Source: Gammaproteobacteria bacterium (GTDB lineage Bacteria; Pseudomonadota; Gammaproteobacteria; Steroidobacterales; Steroidobacteraceae). From it: DNA of 64,000 bases. The DNA lies in the NCBI GenBank assembly GCA_028293745.1, contig JAQGOF010000191.1, positions 28,748 through 92,747 of the forward strand, given 5' to 3'. Below are positions 27,601 to 35,809 of the stretch, in pieces. Within the stretch, counting starts at the first letter, position 1. The number at the start of each line of letters is the position of its first letter. The translations under genes and the position numbers were made by a program. The notes below the pieces were generated by a model. That model saw only the letters and a program-made list of their open reading frames with translations, made no database searches and was not told the DNA's origin.

Positions 27601-28396
27601 TACGCTCATCGCGCGCCGCCAGAAGGCGTTGCGCCTGCGTCTGATCGGTTCCGTAGTAAGCAGTGTAGAGAAAGAAGCCGCCGAACAACATGGGCCAGAA
27701 TCCGTACTCGCGGCCATCGAAGCCAAAGTTATGGAAGTCGAGAACCTGCAGGCGGCGATGATCCAGATGCTGGACGAACGAGCTCCACCCACCCATGTAG
27801 TGCAACGCTGTGAACATGATCATGAAGATGCCGAGCACCTTGATGATCATCTGCGCCACCTCGCTGTAGACAATGGCCTTCAGGCCGCCCTTGAGGGAAT
27901 ACACAATCGTGACACCGCCCAGGGCGATGATCGTCTCCCAGAACGGCAGCATCAGGATGGAAGCGAGCACGAGGGCAATGACGTAGATCTGCACACCGGT
28001 ACCGAACGCCCGGCTGAAAATGAAGAGCGCGCTCAGCAGCAGCCGCGAGCCTCTGCCGAAGCGGCGCTCCAGGAATGAGTAGACGCTCACGACGCCAGAC
28101 CGGCGCAGCATGGGTCCGATGAGCGCCATCAGGGGAATCATGGCCAGCGGCACGCCGATCTCGTATGTCAGCCATTGCATGCCGCCGCCATTGCGCAAGC
28201 CGACGAAGGCAGGGGCCGAGACGAAACTGACTGCGGACAGTTGCGTCGCCATGGTGGACATACCCAACGGGAACCAGCCGAGCGCCCGGCTGCCGAGGAA
28301 GTAGTCAGTGCCGGCCGCGTTGCGCTTGAAGCGCAGACCGAGCCAGATCATGGCGCCGAAATACAGCGCCACGATCCCGTAGTCGAGGGCGTTCAA
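24605..28396 (-). CDS. Fusion of sodium:solute symporter and GH65-type glucosidase, 1263 aa
   Basis: Residues 1 to about 475 are a full sodium:solute symporter (SSS family). The first helix is L-D-Y-G-I-V-A-L-Y-F-G, G-S-R-A-L-G-W-F-P falls between helices 1 and 2, and the Ser/Thr-rich helix S-A-Y-S-S-T-L-N-S-L (about 341-350) lies where the family has its Na2 site. An additional helix (about 501-521) leads into a soluble domain from about 530 to 1263 that matches GH65/PGGHG-like alpha-glucosidases: F-W-D-N-D (899-903), S-P-D-E-A-Y (1029-1034; candidate acid Glu1032) and S-E-T-I-L-N-N (1182-1188; candidate base Glu1183). The frame is unbroken. The start is a TTG three bases after the TonB receptor stop; the next ATG would remove half of helix 1. 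The domain order suggests a hydrolase tethered to its own sugar importer, on the periplasmic side if helix count follows the family (inference). Confidence 0.9.
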   Translation of the reverse strand: MNALDYGIVALYFGAMIWLGLRFKRNAAGTDYFLGSRALGWFPLGMSTMATQLSAVSFVSAPAFVGLRNGGGMQWLTYEIGVPLAMIPLMALIGPMLRRSGVVSVYSFLERRFGRGSRLLLSALFIFSRAFGTGVQIYVIALVLASILMLPFWETIIALGGVTIVYSLKGGLKAIVYSEVAQMIIKVLGIFMIMFTALHYMGGWSSFVQHLDHRRLQVLDFHNFGFDGREYGFWPMLFGGFFLYTAYYGTDQTQAQRLLAARDERTVRQLLLFNGLLRFPITLAYCFGGLILGAFALATPEFRAAIPLDKPDLMIPVFIANYLPHGIVGIIVVALIAAWMSAYSSTLNSLTAVTMEDFVSPLVAIPAERYVSISKYVLLAWGAATMVLGFFAGKLAATAIEAINKIGSVSYGPILGIFLLTTLPRVTPLAANVAVAAGVCVNLVLWLFFPNVFWFWWNAIGAVVTISVGVVLGLLLSGSRQTQAPADASDRAAARAFPLRESVVMLIVFICILVFCLLLPRASWAGNGTNDSFQLTATHKDFKLYFPTYLANGHFSTQTSLRGTDPTPAYMAGLMDYTADDVSRPAAIASWTEIDYSDGKSWLNQSAVTPELFQQYRQTLDMRVGTLSTHYTWLNGNRSTQISIRTFVSEEHTHEGVTNLEVTPSFSGEVRLRFTLRPWPLFPNRLSMAKLTLPEIKQAIASTYHLPPPGDTALLSQMLKPSSATAANRAPIWYPGAVQILGTGASDTERTLWIRGRAVNGAEFSQAAAIAVPANLENPHVTVESSRELVVLNVSGTVQEGKTYSFTKFVAVARDKWGGSVEQNIDLARQSRSQGLTARLEEHQARWLDLWKSDIVVEDSELQRAVHSDLFYLLENSADDGGSPMTACGFSPNYFHHVFWDNDAWDFPVLLLTHPERAKSQVTFRYLTLPAAQERARQQGYKGAMYPWESDPFDGTDQTPFFAHENAQREIHVNGDVAIAQWQYYLATLDRKWLRKYGYPVIRATADFWVSRVVYQKTADRFEILHVTSPDEAYNDVNNDSFTNSIARRNLQIATLAARAVGATPDPAWARIAKKIYIPFSDAEQRHLDFDPSVPHDKQTWMGSALAFLAYPQLDLPMTPDVRRNDFNFALRSLKELSPDSNAMLLAMISVQAAQLGDQDAANKWLQRQQTGFLKPPFNVRSETILNNTTYILATSAGFLQNFLYGFSGLRITEQGLTTQYPPVMPAAWNTLLLRNIVFQGKRFDTVLQRHASGQVRATRHDR

Positions 28397-28399
28397 CTG

Positions 28400-30889
28400 C
28401 TAGAATTCATAGGACAATCGAGCCATGATACGCCGCGGAAGCACCTGCCGGCCGATGAAGTAGGCCTGGCCCGCGTTCTGCAGCGTGCCCTGGCGGGGCG
28501 AACCCTCCGAAACGGCCGTGCTGTCGAACAGATTGTAGACGCTGATTCCGATCCGCGCCCGGTCGCCACCGGCAAACGTACGTGTATAACCGGCATCCAG
28601 CCTCACTACGTGGTAGCTCGGCAGCTCGATGTTGTTCAGGTCCGAGGCGAAGGTGCGGCCGGTGAAGGAATCAAACAGCGCTGCGTCGAACCTGCTGTCC
28701 TTGTAGTACAGGCCGAGGTTTCCGAGGATATTCGGCTGACGTTGCATGAAGTTCCCAACGCAGTTTGTACAGGCAGCGACCGGTGTGTACTTCGTGTAGA
28801 TGTCGTGTTCGTAGGTGGCATTACCCTCGAACGAGAGGCCACCGAACAGCCGCACATCGAGCGTGGCTTCCGTTCCATACGAGCGTGTGGAAATCAGGTT
28901 GACGACCTCGACGGGTGCGCTGCCCGGAGTCGGGCCATTGATGAAGTTGATATTGCGGCGATTCGCCAGGGTCGAGTAGAAGCCGGCAACGGTGCCTGAA
29001 ATGAAGCTGCTCGCGTACTTGTACCCGGCTTCCGCCTGCTTGATGATCTCTGCCTGGAAGGACTGAGTTTCATTGCTCGAGTTGATCTGCACGGTGTTCA
29101 GCTGCGGCATGAAGAAGCCACGCGAGCCGTTCACAAACAGGCTGCTGTGATTGTCGATCTTGTAGAGCACACCGCCGGCGACCGCGTAGGCGTTCGGTTG
29201 CACCTTGCCCGCCAGGTATTTCCCGTTTCCCCACGCGACATTTGCAAGCAACGGAGAAATGCCGGGAGTGGTGTCGGTGGTGAAATTCGCCGATTGCTCC
29301 TTCCTGACATCGCCCGTCATGGACTCGAAGCGCCCCCCGAAGTCCAGCACCCAGTTGCCGACCTCGATCTGGTCTGCAAGGTAGCCCGCGCTGCGCCGGG
29401 CTTCATAGTAGTTATTGGTATACCCGAGACCTGCGTCCACGATACCGTTGCGCGCTACGATCGTGGTCGCGTTCGTAGCCGTATTCGTCACCGTTACGTT
29501 GACCAGCTGCGGCTTGTCATTGAAATCACCGATGTACGAATACGTGATGTCGAAGTCCCTGGCCTTGGTATGGCTGAAGAAGCCGCCCAGGGTGAAGTGG
29601 TGAGTCCAATCGCTCAGGACGAGCTCCTTCGTGATATTGAGCTCGCCGGTCTGGGACGTCAGAGGCCGCTCGCGATCCGTGACACGGTCTCCCCACAGCA
29701 GGTAGTTGGCAGGCACCGGTTTCCCACTGGCAGCGAAGGTGAACGCGCTGGTGTAAATCGTCGGGTCGTATTTGTATGACTGCAGGAATGCGTTCTGCGT
29801 AGTCGGCAGGTTCGTGATGTTGTCACCGCCTGAGAACAGCGCAAATGTGTGGTGATAGTCCGCGATGTTGGCACGCCCGTTGAAACCCCAGCCGTCGCCG
29901 AGATCCTGCTTGAAATCCGCGCCGAAAGAGTAGCCGCGGGTCGCGGCCCCCTCATCCACCTTCGAGTTGAACAGTCCGTTCGGAGTCGCGAACGTCGAGT
30001 TGTCCAGGGCGGAGGTTTCCGTCGTGGAGACCACGTGCCCGTTGTTTCCACGCGCCAGATGATAGCCCTGGCTGGTCAGCGGAATATCGCCGTAGAACTG
30101 GTCCTTGTCATCGATTCCCTGGAAGTAGAGCTTGACCTCGCCGGTCTCGAAAACCTTCTTGATGTTACCGCGCACCTGGTAACCCTGGGTCGGGAAGCCG
30201 GAATCCAGCGGACCGTTGTCGTAACGATAAAACCCCGACAACGCGTAATACAGGCTGTTCGTGATCGGACCACTGGTGGCGAAGTCGGTGCGTATGCGGT
30301 TGTGGTCGGAAAGTTCGAGCTGGGCGATGCCCCTCGGTGTGTCAGTTCCGGTCCGGTCGATGAAATTGATCACGCCGCCGATGCCACCCACGCCGAACAG
30401 ATTCGACACACCGCCGCGGACGAACTCGAGGTGATCGATTCCGAGGTCGGTCCGGTAATACACGTCGGGCGCCGAGGAATTCAGGCCCATGCTGCCGACG
30501 ACCGGCATTCCGTTGTACTCGAGCGGTGTGAACTGGTACTGGCCACCGCTGGGCAGTCCCGCCACGAAGATATTGGAGGCTACCTCACCGCCGCCGCCTT
30601 CGGCCTTCAGGGCCGGCACCGTGGTCAGAATGTCGGCGGTGCTGTTGGCCGCGAGAGTTTGAAGTTTATCCGCGGAGATGCTGGTTGCGACCATCGGAGT
30701 TTTCAACTCCGTACGTGCCTTGCTGGTGCCCGTCACGATGACCATCTCCAGCTGGCTTTCGCTGCCGCCGGATGGCTCGGTGGCATCAGCGGTGGCTGCA
30801 GTCTGGGCTCGAATGGGACCTGCAATGAGGCAGCTTGCGGCCACGACAGCCATGGAGACGCCGCTCGAATAGACCTTTGAGTGTTCCAC
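28400..30889 (-). CDS. TonB-dependent outer-membrane receptor of the sugar locus, 829 aa
   Basis: The GTG at 30889 follows an AGGGGGA ribosome site and opens a signal peptide ending G-P-I-R-A-Q. The plug begins around L-E-M-V-I-V-T-G-T and carries F-V-R-G-G-V-S-N-L-F-G-V-G-G-I-G-G-V-I-N-F. The barrel runs to the terminal R-L-S-Y-E-F, the expected aromatic C-terminus for outer-membrane insertion. The receptor precedes the symporter-glycosidase fusion by three bases, so the two form an outer- and inner-membrane uptake pair. A perfect palindrome about 86 bases upstream of its start matches one between lacI and the rightward operon, which predicts control by the LacI regulator. Confidence 0.92.
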   Translation of the reverse strand: MEHSKVYSSGVSMAVVAASCLIAGPIRAQTAATADATEPSGGSESQLEMVIVTGTSKARTELKTPMVATSISADKLQTLAANSTADILTTVPALKAEGGGGEVASNIFVAGLPSGGQYQFTPLEYNGMPVVGSMGLNSSAPDVYYRTDLGIDHLEFVRGGVSNLFGVGGIGGVINFIDRTGTDTPRGIAQLELSDHNRIRTDFATSGPITNSLYYALSGFYRYDNGPLDSGFPTQGYQVRGNIKKVFETGEVKLYFQGIDDKDQFYGDIPLTSQGYHLARGNNGHVVSTTETSALDNSTFATPNGLFNSKVDEGAATRGYSFGADFKQDLGDGWGFNGRANIADYHHTFALFSGGDNITNLPTTQNAFLQSYKYDPTIYTSAFTFAASGKPVPANYLLWGDRVTDRERPLTSQTGELNITKELVLSDWTHHFTLGGFFSHTKARDFDITYSYIGDFNDKPQLVNVTVTNTATNATTIVARNGIVDAGLGYTNNYYEARRSAGYLADQIEVGNWVLDFGGRFESMTGDVRKEQSANFTTDTTPGISPLLANVAWGNGKYLAGKVQPNAYAVAGGVLYKIDNHSSLFVNGSRGFFMPQLNTVQINSSNETQSFQAEIIKQAEAGYKYASSFISGTVAGFYSTLANRRNINFINGPTPGSAPVEVVNLISTRSYGTEATLDVRLFGGLSFEGNATYEHDIYTKYTPVAACTNCVGNFMQRQPNILGNLGLYYKDSRFDAALFDSFTGRTFASDLNNIELPSYHVVRLDAGYTRTFAGGDRARIGISVYNLFDSTAVSEGSPRQGTLQNAGQAYFIGRQVLPRRIMARLSYEF

Positions 30890-30974
30890 GTCTTTTCCCC
30901 CTTACGGTGCGCAGCGCGGATTTGGAGGGCCCTTTAGCGCCTGTGCGATGCTCACTTGGCGAAATACTAGGGCT

Positions 30975-30990
30975 ACAAAAACGTTTTTGT
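30975..30990. promoter_or_regulatory. LacI-family operator, 16-base perfect palindrome (ACAAAAACGTTTTTGT)
   Basis: The 16 bases read the same on both strands and have the central CG typical of LacI/PurR-type operators. The site lies upstream of the TonB-receptor/symporter-glycosidase operon. Its 14-base core recurs exactly at 32127-32140, beside the divergent lacI gene. Confidence 0.8.
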
Positions 30991-31063
30991 CAATTGAGCG
31001 CGGGGGATCACCCCCGCAGCCTGCGGCCAGTTGCGCAGGCGGCCCGAGGGTCAGGTCGGCAAA

Positions 31064-32089
31064 TTACTGCCGCGGGCAGTCGGATTTGCGGGGCACCAGC
31101 ACGACCGGCTCGAGATAGTGGATGTCCGCCGGTTTGGCCTCGCCGCGCAGCAGGCGAAGCAGGCTCTGGCCGATGTGGCGGCCATTGTCGAATACCGCGT
31201 GATCGATGGTTGTCAGTGGAGGGTTGGTGAACGCGGAGGCGCTCGAGTTTCCATAACCGGTAATCGATATCTGCCCGCCAACTTCAATGTTGCGCTCGCG
31301 GCAGGCCGCGATGGCACCAATGGCCATGGCGTCCGTGGCGCAGACAATGGCCGTTGGCGGCTGGGCCGAGACGAGCAGAGACCGGCACAGGGCGTAGCCG
31401 CTGACCTCGTTCAGATCGCCGTTCAGCATCAGCAGGCGATCGAGTTGGATGCGATTTTTCGCCAGCGCGCGCATGTAGCCCTTTTCGCGCAGCCGGGCGA
31501 AGGTGTATTCGAGTGGTCCGTTGAGGAGCGCAATACGCCGGTGGCCGAAGTCGATCTGCCGCAAAGTGGCTAGATAGAAGGCTTTCTCGTTGTCCGTGTC
31601 GACCCAGGCGTAGGGTTCTGCCGTTTCGGTCCTGCCATAGGTGACGAACGGCAGTTTTGCTGCGCGTGCGAGCTCGACTCGCGAATCCGACACCCGTGTG
31701 CGCACCAGCAACAGGGCATCGACCCACCCCCCCTTGATGAAGTTCTCATAGAGCGCCGTCTCCCGGACCAGGTCGTTGCGCGTCTGCATGCTGGCGATCA
31801 GCGAATAGCCACCGCTCTCGAGCTCGAGTTCCACTCCGCCGAGCAGACTCGATGCGACAGAATCAACGAACCTGACTCCGTCAGTCGCCGCAGGCAGGAT
31901 CACTCCAACCATGGACGTCTTGCCCGACTTCAGGCGTCGCGCGCCGGGATTGGGACGATAGCCGATCTCGCGCGCGCGCTTGAGCACACGCGCTTTGGTC
32001 GCTGGTGCTACGTCGTCGTAGTCATTGAGCGCCCGCGAGACGGTGGAGATTGAAAGCCCCAGGTCCTGGGCCAGTTGCACTATGGACAT
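31064..32089 (-). CDS. LacI-family transcriptional regulator, 341 aa
   Basis: The N-terminus is a LacI helix-turn-helix (V-Q-L-A-Q-D-L-G-L-S-I-S-T-V-S-R-A-L-N) with hinge motif Y-R-P-N-P-G-A-R-R-L. A periplasmic-binding-protein-like sensor domain follows, with I-V-C-A-T-D-A-M-A-I-G, I-S-I-T-G-Y-G-N and P-P-L-T-T-I-D in the standard order. It lies between the leftward uptake operon and the rightward catabolic operon, each preceded by the same palindrome. It probably represses both and its own gene until a sugar or sugar derivative binds. No strong Shine-Dalgarno precedes the ATG at 32089. Confidence 0.92.
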   Translation of the reverse strand: MSIVQLAQDLGLSISTVSRALNDYDDVAPATKARVLKRAREIGYRPNPGARRLKSGKTSMVGVILPAATDGVRFVDSVASSLLGGVELELESGGYSLIASMQTRNDLVRETALYENFIKGGWVDALLLVRTRVSDSRVELARAAKLPFVTYGRTETAEPYAWVDTDNEKAFYLATLRQIDFGHRRIALLNGPLEYTFARLREKGYMRALAKNRIQLDRLLMLNGDLNEVSGYALCRSLLVSAQPPTAIVCATDAMAIGAIAACRERNIEVGGQISITGYGNSSASAFTNPPLTTIDHAVFDNGRHIGQSLLRLLRGEAKPADIHYLEPVVLVPRKSDCPRQ

Positions 32090-32126
32090 AGGGTTTCGGG
32101 CTGGCGGTGCCGTGATCCTTCATTGA

Positions 32127-32140
32127 CAAAAACGTTTTTG
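32127..32140. promoter_or_regulatory. LacI-family operator, 14-base perfect palindrome (CAAAAACGTTTTTG)
   Basis: The palindrome sits between the divergent lacI (start 32089) and glycoside hydrolase (start 32188) genes and is identical to the core of the site at 30975-30990. One site here could govern both directions. Confidence 0.8.
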
Positions 32141-32187
32141 GGCCTCTACTCTTGCCCTCCACCGGCGCCGCACGCGCGAGGGGACGG

Positions 32188-33468
32188 ATGAAACAAGACA
32201 GGCTCGATGAGCGAGCCCGTGAGATTCTAATTCGGAACGACCGGGGCGGATACACGGTGCCCAATGGACGGGTGTATCCGTTTCAATGGAACTGGGATTC
32301 TGCGTTTGTCTCGCTGGGTTTTGCGACCCTGGATCTCGATCGCGCCTGGCGTGAGATCGAGACCCTGTTCGCGGGACAGTGGCAAGAGGGCTTCCTGCCC
32401 CACATCATCTTCTGGCATGACGATGCCGGTTACTTCCCGGGGCCCGCCATCTGGGCCACCGGCCGAAATCCGCCTACCTCCGGGATTACACAGCCGCCCT
32501 TCGCCGCCAGCGCCGTGCATGCGCTGTGGAAAGCCGGTGACCCACAGCGATATCGGACGAACCTCGAGAAGTTGTTCCCCAAGATACTGGCCTGGCACCG
32601 GTGGTTTGCGCAAATCCGCGATCCTTCCGGCGAGGGCCTGGCGGTCATCGTCCATCCGTGGGAATCCGGCCGGGACAACTCTCCGGAATGGGATGCGCCG
32701 GCACAGAAGATCGACACTTCCGCTGTTGGACCCTACGAGCGGCGCGACACGCACCATCTCGATGCCAGCATGCGGCCAACGCAACTGGACTACGACCGTT
32801 ACTACGCGCTGGTGCAGTTCGGGCGGTCTTTGGGTTGGAACCAGCGCCGGATCGGCCAGGAGAACCCGTTCCGGGTGGTCGATGTCGGGACGACCATGAT
32901 CCTGCAGCGTGCCAATCGTGATCTGCTGCAGCTCGCAGAAGCTCTCGGTGAGACCGGGGCAGCGAATGAGCTGCGGCAGCGGATCGCGAAGGCTGAAAGG
33001 GGCATTTCCTGGCTGTGGAATGAGCAGGTCGGTGCCTATTGCTCGCGCGATGTCATAACAGGCGAGTCCTCCGCCACCGTCACCAGCGCATCGTTCCTAT
33101 CCTTCTACGCGGGCATTCGTGACGAGGCTCGCGATCGACGCCTGCTGCAGCACCTCGAGCGTATCGCAGGCCGCGTGAAGTACCTCCTGCCCAGTCTCGA
33201 CCCGGACGATCCCGGATTCGACCCGGTGCGCTACTGGCGCGGTCCCGTGTGGGCCGTGGTCAACTTCCTGGTGGGCAGCGGGCTCAGCGCCGCAGGCCAT
33301 CACAGTTGGGGTGAGCGGATACGCGGCGACACGCGCGAGCTCATCGGGCAAGGCGGAATGTACGAGTATTTCTGTCCAGTAACGGGCCGTGGAGTTGGGG
33401 GGGACGACTTCTCGTGGACAGCGGCGATGTGGCTGCACTGGGCGCGGGGCGACAGCCCGACACCGTGA
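32188..33468 (+). CDS. MGH1-like glycoside hydrolase (GH63/GH37-like alpha/alpha barrel), 426 aa
   Basis: The protein belongs to the (alpha/alpha)6-barrel hydrolases related to mannosylglycerate hydrolase (GH63) and trehalase (GH37). It shows F-Q-W-N-W-D-S-A-F near residue 32 and H-P-W-E-S-G-R-D-N-S-P (156-166) with candidate acid Asp163. The Y-W-R-G-P-V-W stretch lies near 349, and M-Y-E-Y-F-C-P-x-T-G (391-400) holds candidate base Glu393. No signal peptide is seen, so it should act in the cytoplasm on an imported glucoside-like compound. I start at the ATG at 32188, preceded by GAGGGGA; an upstream in-frame ATG at 32152 overlaps the operator region. It is the first gene of a rightward operon and overlaps the transporter gene by four bases. 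Confidence 0.85.
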   Translation: MKQDRLDERAREILIRNDRGGYTVPNGRVYPFQWNWDSAFVSLGFATLDLDRAWREIETLFAGQWQEGFLPHIIFWHDDAGYFPGPAIWATGRNPPTSGITQPPFAASAVHALWKAGDPQRYRTNLEKLFPKILAWHRWFAQIRDPSGEGLAVIVHPWESGRDNSPEWDAPAQKIDTSAVGPYERRDTHHLDASMRPTQLDYDRYYALVQFGRSLGWNQRRIGQENPFRVVDVGTTMILQRANRDLLQLAEALGETGAANELRQRIAKAERGISWLWNEQVGAYCSRDVITGESSATVTSASFLSFYAGIRDEARDRRLLQHLERIAGRVKYLLPSLDPDDPGFDPVRYWRGPVWAVVNFLVGSGLSAAGHHSWGERIRGDTRELIGQGGMYEYFCPVTGRGVGGDDFSWTAAMWLHWARGDSPTP

Positions 33469-34745
33469 CTTCCGCCAACGCAAGCGTCTCGATCCCAACA
33501 GCCGCTGCGCCATCGCGTTACCCCTGGCAGCTCGTTGGGTTGCTGTGGATGGTTGCATTCCTGAACAATGCCGACCGTGCCGTCATCGTTGCGGTGATGC
33601 CGCAGCTGCGAACGGAATTCCAGCTCACCGCGACCCAGCTTGCATTGATCAGCTCAGTGTTTTTCTGGATCTATGCGATTGCTGCATTCCTGTCCGGGCG
33701 CCTGGGTGATACCGGCCGCCGCTCACGGATCGTCATTGCCGGGCTCGCCTTCTGGAGCATTGCCACCGGCGTTGCATCCTTGTCCACCGGCTTCGTCATG
33801 TTTATCGCCTTGCGCGCAATGGTCGCGCTGGGTGAATCAACTTACTACCCCGCGGCCACGGCCCTCATCAGCGATTGGCATTCCCGCAAATTGCGCAGCC
33901 GGGCGTTGTCACTACACCAGACAGGCGTATTCGCGGGCGCGGGCCTGGGTGCTTTCGCTGCAGGACTGATGGCGGACCGGTTCGGCTGGCGGATTCCATT
34001 CGTAGTCTTCGGGCTGGCCGGGCTCGCCCTGGGTCTCGTTCTGATCAAACTGCTGCGCGACGCGCCGCAAAGCCGTGCGGCCACCGCCTCACCGGCCAAA
34101 GCGAGCGACAAGAGCTCGCTGCGCCTGGTGCTCGGGCAGCGCGCGGCCTTGTATCTGTGCGTCGTATTCTTTCTCAGCAATGGCGCAGCAGTCGGTTTGA
34201 CCGTGTGGGCACCAACCTACGTGCACGATGTCATAGGCCTCAATCTGGGAGCTTCTGCATTGTACGGCTCGGCGAGCATCAATTTAGCCGGTTTCCTCTC
34301 GGTCCCGTTTGGAGGGCTGCTCGCCGACTGGCTGGCGGAGCGTTCCGCGATTGGCAGGTTCTACGCCCTCATCGTCGGCTTGAGCATCGCGGCCCTGTTC
34401 CTGCTGCCGTTCGCATTGGCGAGGACGGCTATGATGGTTGGCGCCGTGCTGCTTTGCTCCACCCTCGGTAAGGGTGTGTTTGATGGATGTATCTATGCGG
34501 CGATGCACGACATAGTACCGCCACGCGCGCGCGCCACAGCCGTCGGCCTGATGACCATGCTTGGATTCTTTGGCGCCGGACTCATGCCATTGGTCATTGC
34601 TCGATCGGCCGTTTACTTCGGCATGGCCGCGGGACTGGCATCACTTGCCGTGCTGTATTTCATGGCTGTGGGTATTTTGCTGGCGACCCGTGGCATAACA
34701 CACGCCGCCGTTCTCGAGACACGCCAGATCGAGGCAGGAACCTGA
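33465..34745 (+). CDS. MFS transporter, 426 aa
   Basis: This is a 12-helix major facilitator with the A-motif-like stretch G-R-L-G-D-T-G-R-R-S-R after helix 2, an A-L-G-E-S-T-Y-Y-P-A-A helix 4-5 region as in ACS/UhpT-like carriers, and a second L-L-A-D-W-L-A-E-R copy in the C-terminal half. I start at the GTG at 33465, which overlaps the preceding stop as GTGA; an ATG 51 bases earlier would lie inside the hydrolase gene. Being inside the LacI-controlled operon, it probably carries the sugar or sugar acid degraded here across the inner membrane, alongside the symporter-glycosidase fusion. Confidence 0.88.
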   Translation: MTSANASVSIPTAAAPSRYPWQLVGLLWMVAFLNNADRAVIVAVMPQLRTEFQLTATQLALISSVFFWIYAIAAFLSGRLGDTGRRSRIVIAGLAFWSIATGVASLSTGFVMFIALRAMVALGESTYYPAATALISDWHSRKLRSRALSLHQTGVFAGAGLGAFAAGLMADRFGWRIPFVVFGLAGLALGLVLIKLLRDAPQSRAATASPAKASDKSSLRLVLGQRAALYLCVVFFLSNGAAVGLTVWAPTYVHDVIGLNLGASALYGSASINLAGFLSVPFGGLLADWLAERSAIGRFYALIVGLSIAALFLLPFALARTAMMVGAVLLCSTLGKGVFDGCIYAAMHDIVPPRARATAVGLMTMLGFFGAGLMPLVIARSAVYFGMAAGLASLAVLYFMAVGILLATRGITHAAVLETRQIEAGT

Positions 34746-34747
34746 CA

Positions 34748-35809
34748 ATGACATCCCCGGCTCCCTCGGCACTCGTGCTCAAAGCTCCTCGAACGCTCGC
34801 ATTCGAGCCGTTGGAACACAGACCCCTGGGCCCGGACGAGGTGCGGATTCGCACCCTGTACTCCGGCGTGAGTGCGGGCACTGAGCTGTCGCAATATCGC
34901 GGTACGAATCCCTTCATGCACGTCCAATGGGACGCGCAAACGAGGCTCTTCAAGGCCGGCGCAGGGCCGAGCTGGCCCTATCCGGTCCGCAATCTCGGCT
35001 ACGAGGAAGTTGGCGAGATCGTCGAGTTGGGTTCTGCGGTGAGCTCTGTTGGGCTGGGTCAGCGGGTATTCGGGACGTGGGGACACCGGACGCATCATGT
35101 TGCGAACCAGGAATATGCCCGGGATCGAGCGCTGCCCGACGGAGCTGATCCTCGCATTGGCATCTTCTCCCATATCGGGGCCGTGGCCTTGAATGGCGTG
35201 CACGACGCGGGAATTCGGATGGGCGATCTCGTCGTGGTGTTTGGTCTGGGAGTACCGGGGCAGATTGTCGCCCAGGCAGCGCGGGCATCCGGCGCCACCG
35301 TGATCGGTGTAGACCCCGTCAAAGCGCGCCGGGAGATGGCTTTGAAGCTCGGGGCAGACCGCGTGCTCGATCCGACTTCAACCCCGATTGCGGAAACCAT
35401 CAAGACGGAAACGGGCGGCCGGGGAGCCGATATCTGCATCGAAGTGTCCGGCGCCGCCCCCGCGCTTGCGGAAGCGATCCGCACGGTTGCGTACTCCAGC
35501 CGGGTTGTTGCCATGGGATTCTTCCAAGGCGAGGTGCAGGGCCTGCAGCTCGGCCAGGAGTTCCATCACAACCGCATCGAGCTCATTTGCTCGCAGATCT
35601 CCGGAGTGGCTCCCGCTGCGAGCCACCGCTGGAACAAGCTCCGGTTGTGGCAAAGTGCCGTACGGCTGCAACATGAAGGGCGGCTGCACCTCACTTCACT
35701 CATCACGCATGGCGTGGAGTTTCAGCACGCGCCCGACCTGTTTGCCAGCCTCGACCAGGGTGAGCCGGGCATGCTACAGGCAATGCTCAACTTCGGAGCC
35801 GCGGCGTGA
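34748..35809 (+). CDS. Medium-chain dehydrogenase without usual catalytic-zinc residues, 353 aa
   Basis: The fold is that of zinc alcohol dehydrogenases, with the nucleotide-binding V-V-V-F-G-L-G-V-P-G-Q-I at the middle and V-D-P-x-K-A-R-R at the second strand end. The catalytic zinc ligands are altered: the usual C-x-x-C-G-S-D region reads Y-S-G-V-S-A-G-T-E, and the G-H-E motif reads G-Y-E. This is known in a branch of medium-chain dehydrogenases that oxidise sugars or related polyols. The ATG at 34748 lies two bases after the transporter stop; the 3' end overlaps the next gene by four bases. It is likely to work with the Gfo/Idh/MocA enzyme that follows. Confidence 0.85.
   Translation: MTSPAPSALVLKAPRTLAFEPLEHRPLGPDEVRIRTLYSGVSAGTELSQYRGTNPFMHVQWDAQTRLFKAGAGPSWPYPVRNLGYEEVGEIVELGSAVSSVGLGQRVFGTWGHRTHHVANQEYARDRALPDGADPRIGIFSHIGAVALNGVHDAGIRMGDLVVVFGLGVPGQIVAQAARASGATVIGVDPVKARREMALKLGADRVLDPTSTPIAETIKTETGGRGADICIEVSGAAPALAEAIRTVAYSSRVVAMGFFQGEVQGLQLGQEFHHNRIELICSQISGVAPAASHRWNKLRLWQSAVRLQHEGRLHLTSLITHGVEFQHAPDLFASLDQGEPGMLQAMLNFGAAA

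Noticed and set aside
24605..28396. Interpreting the symporter and GH65 parts as two genes merged by a sequencing error
   Set aside because: The frame remains open through a plausible extra membrane helix and linker, with no stop, start or ribosome site at the junction; an error would normally leave a broken junction.
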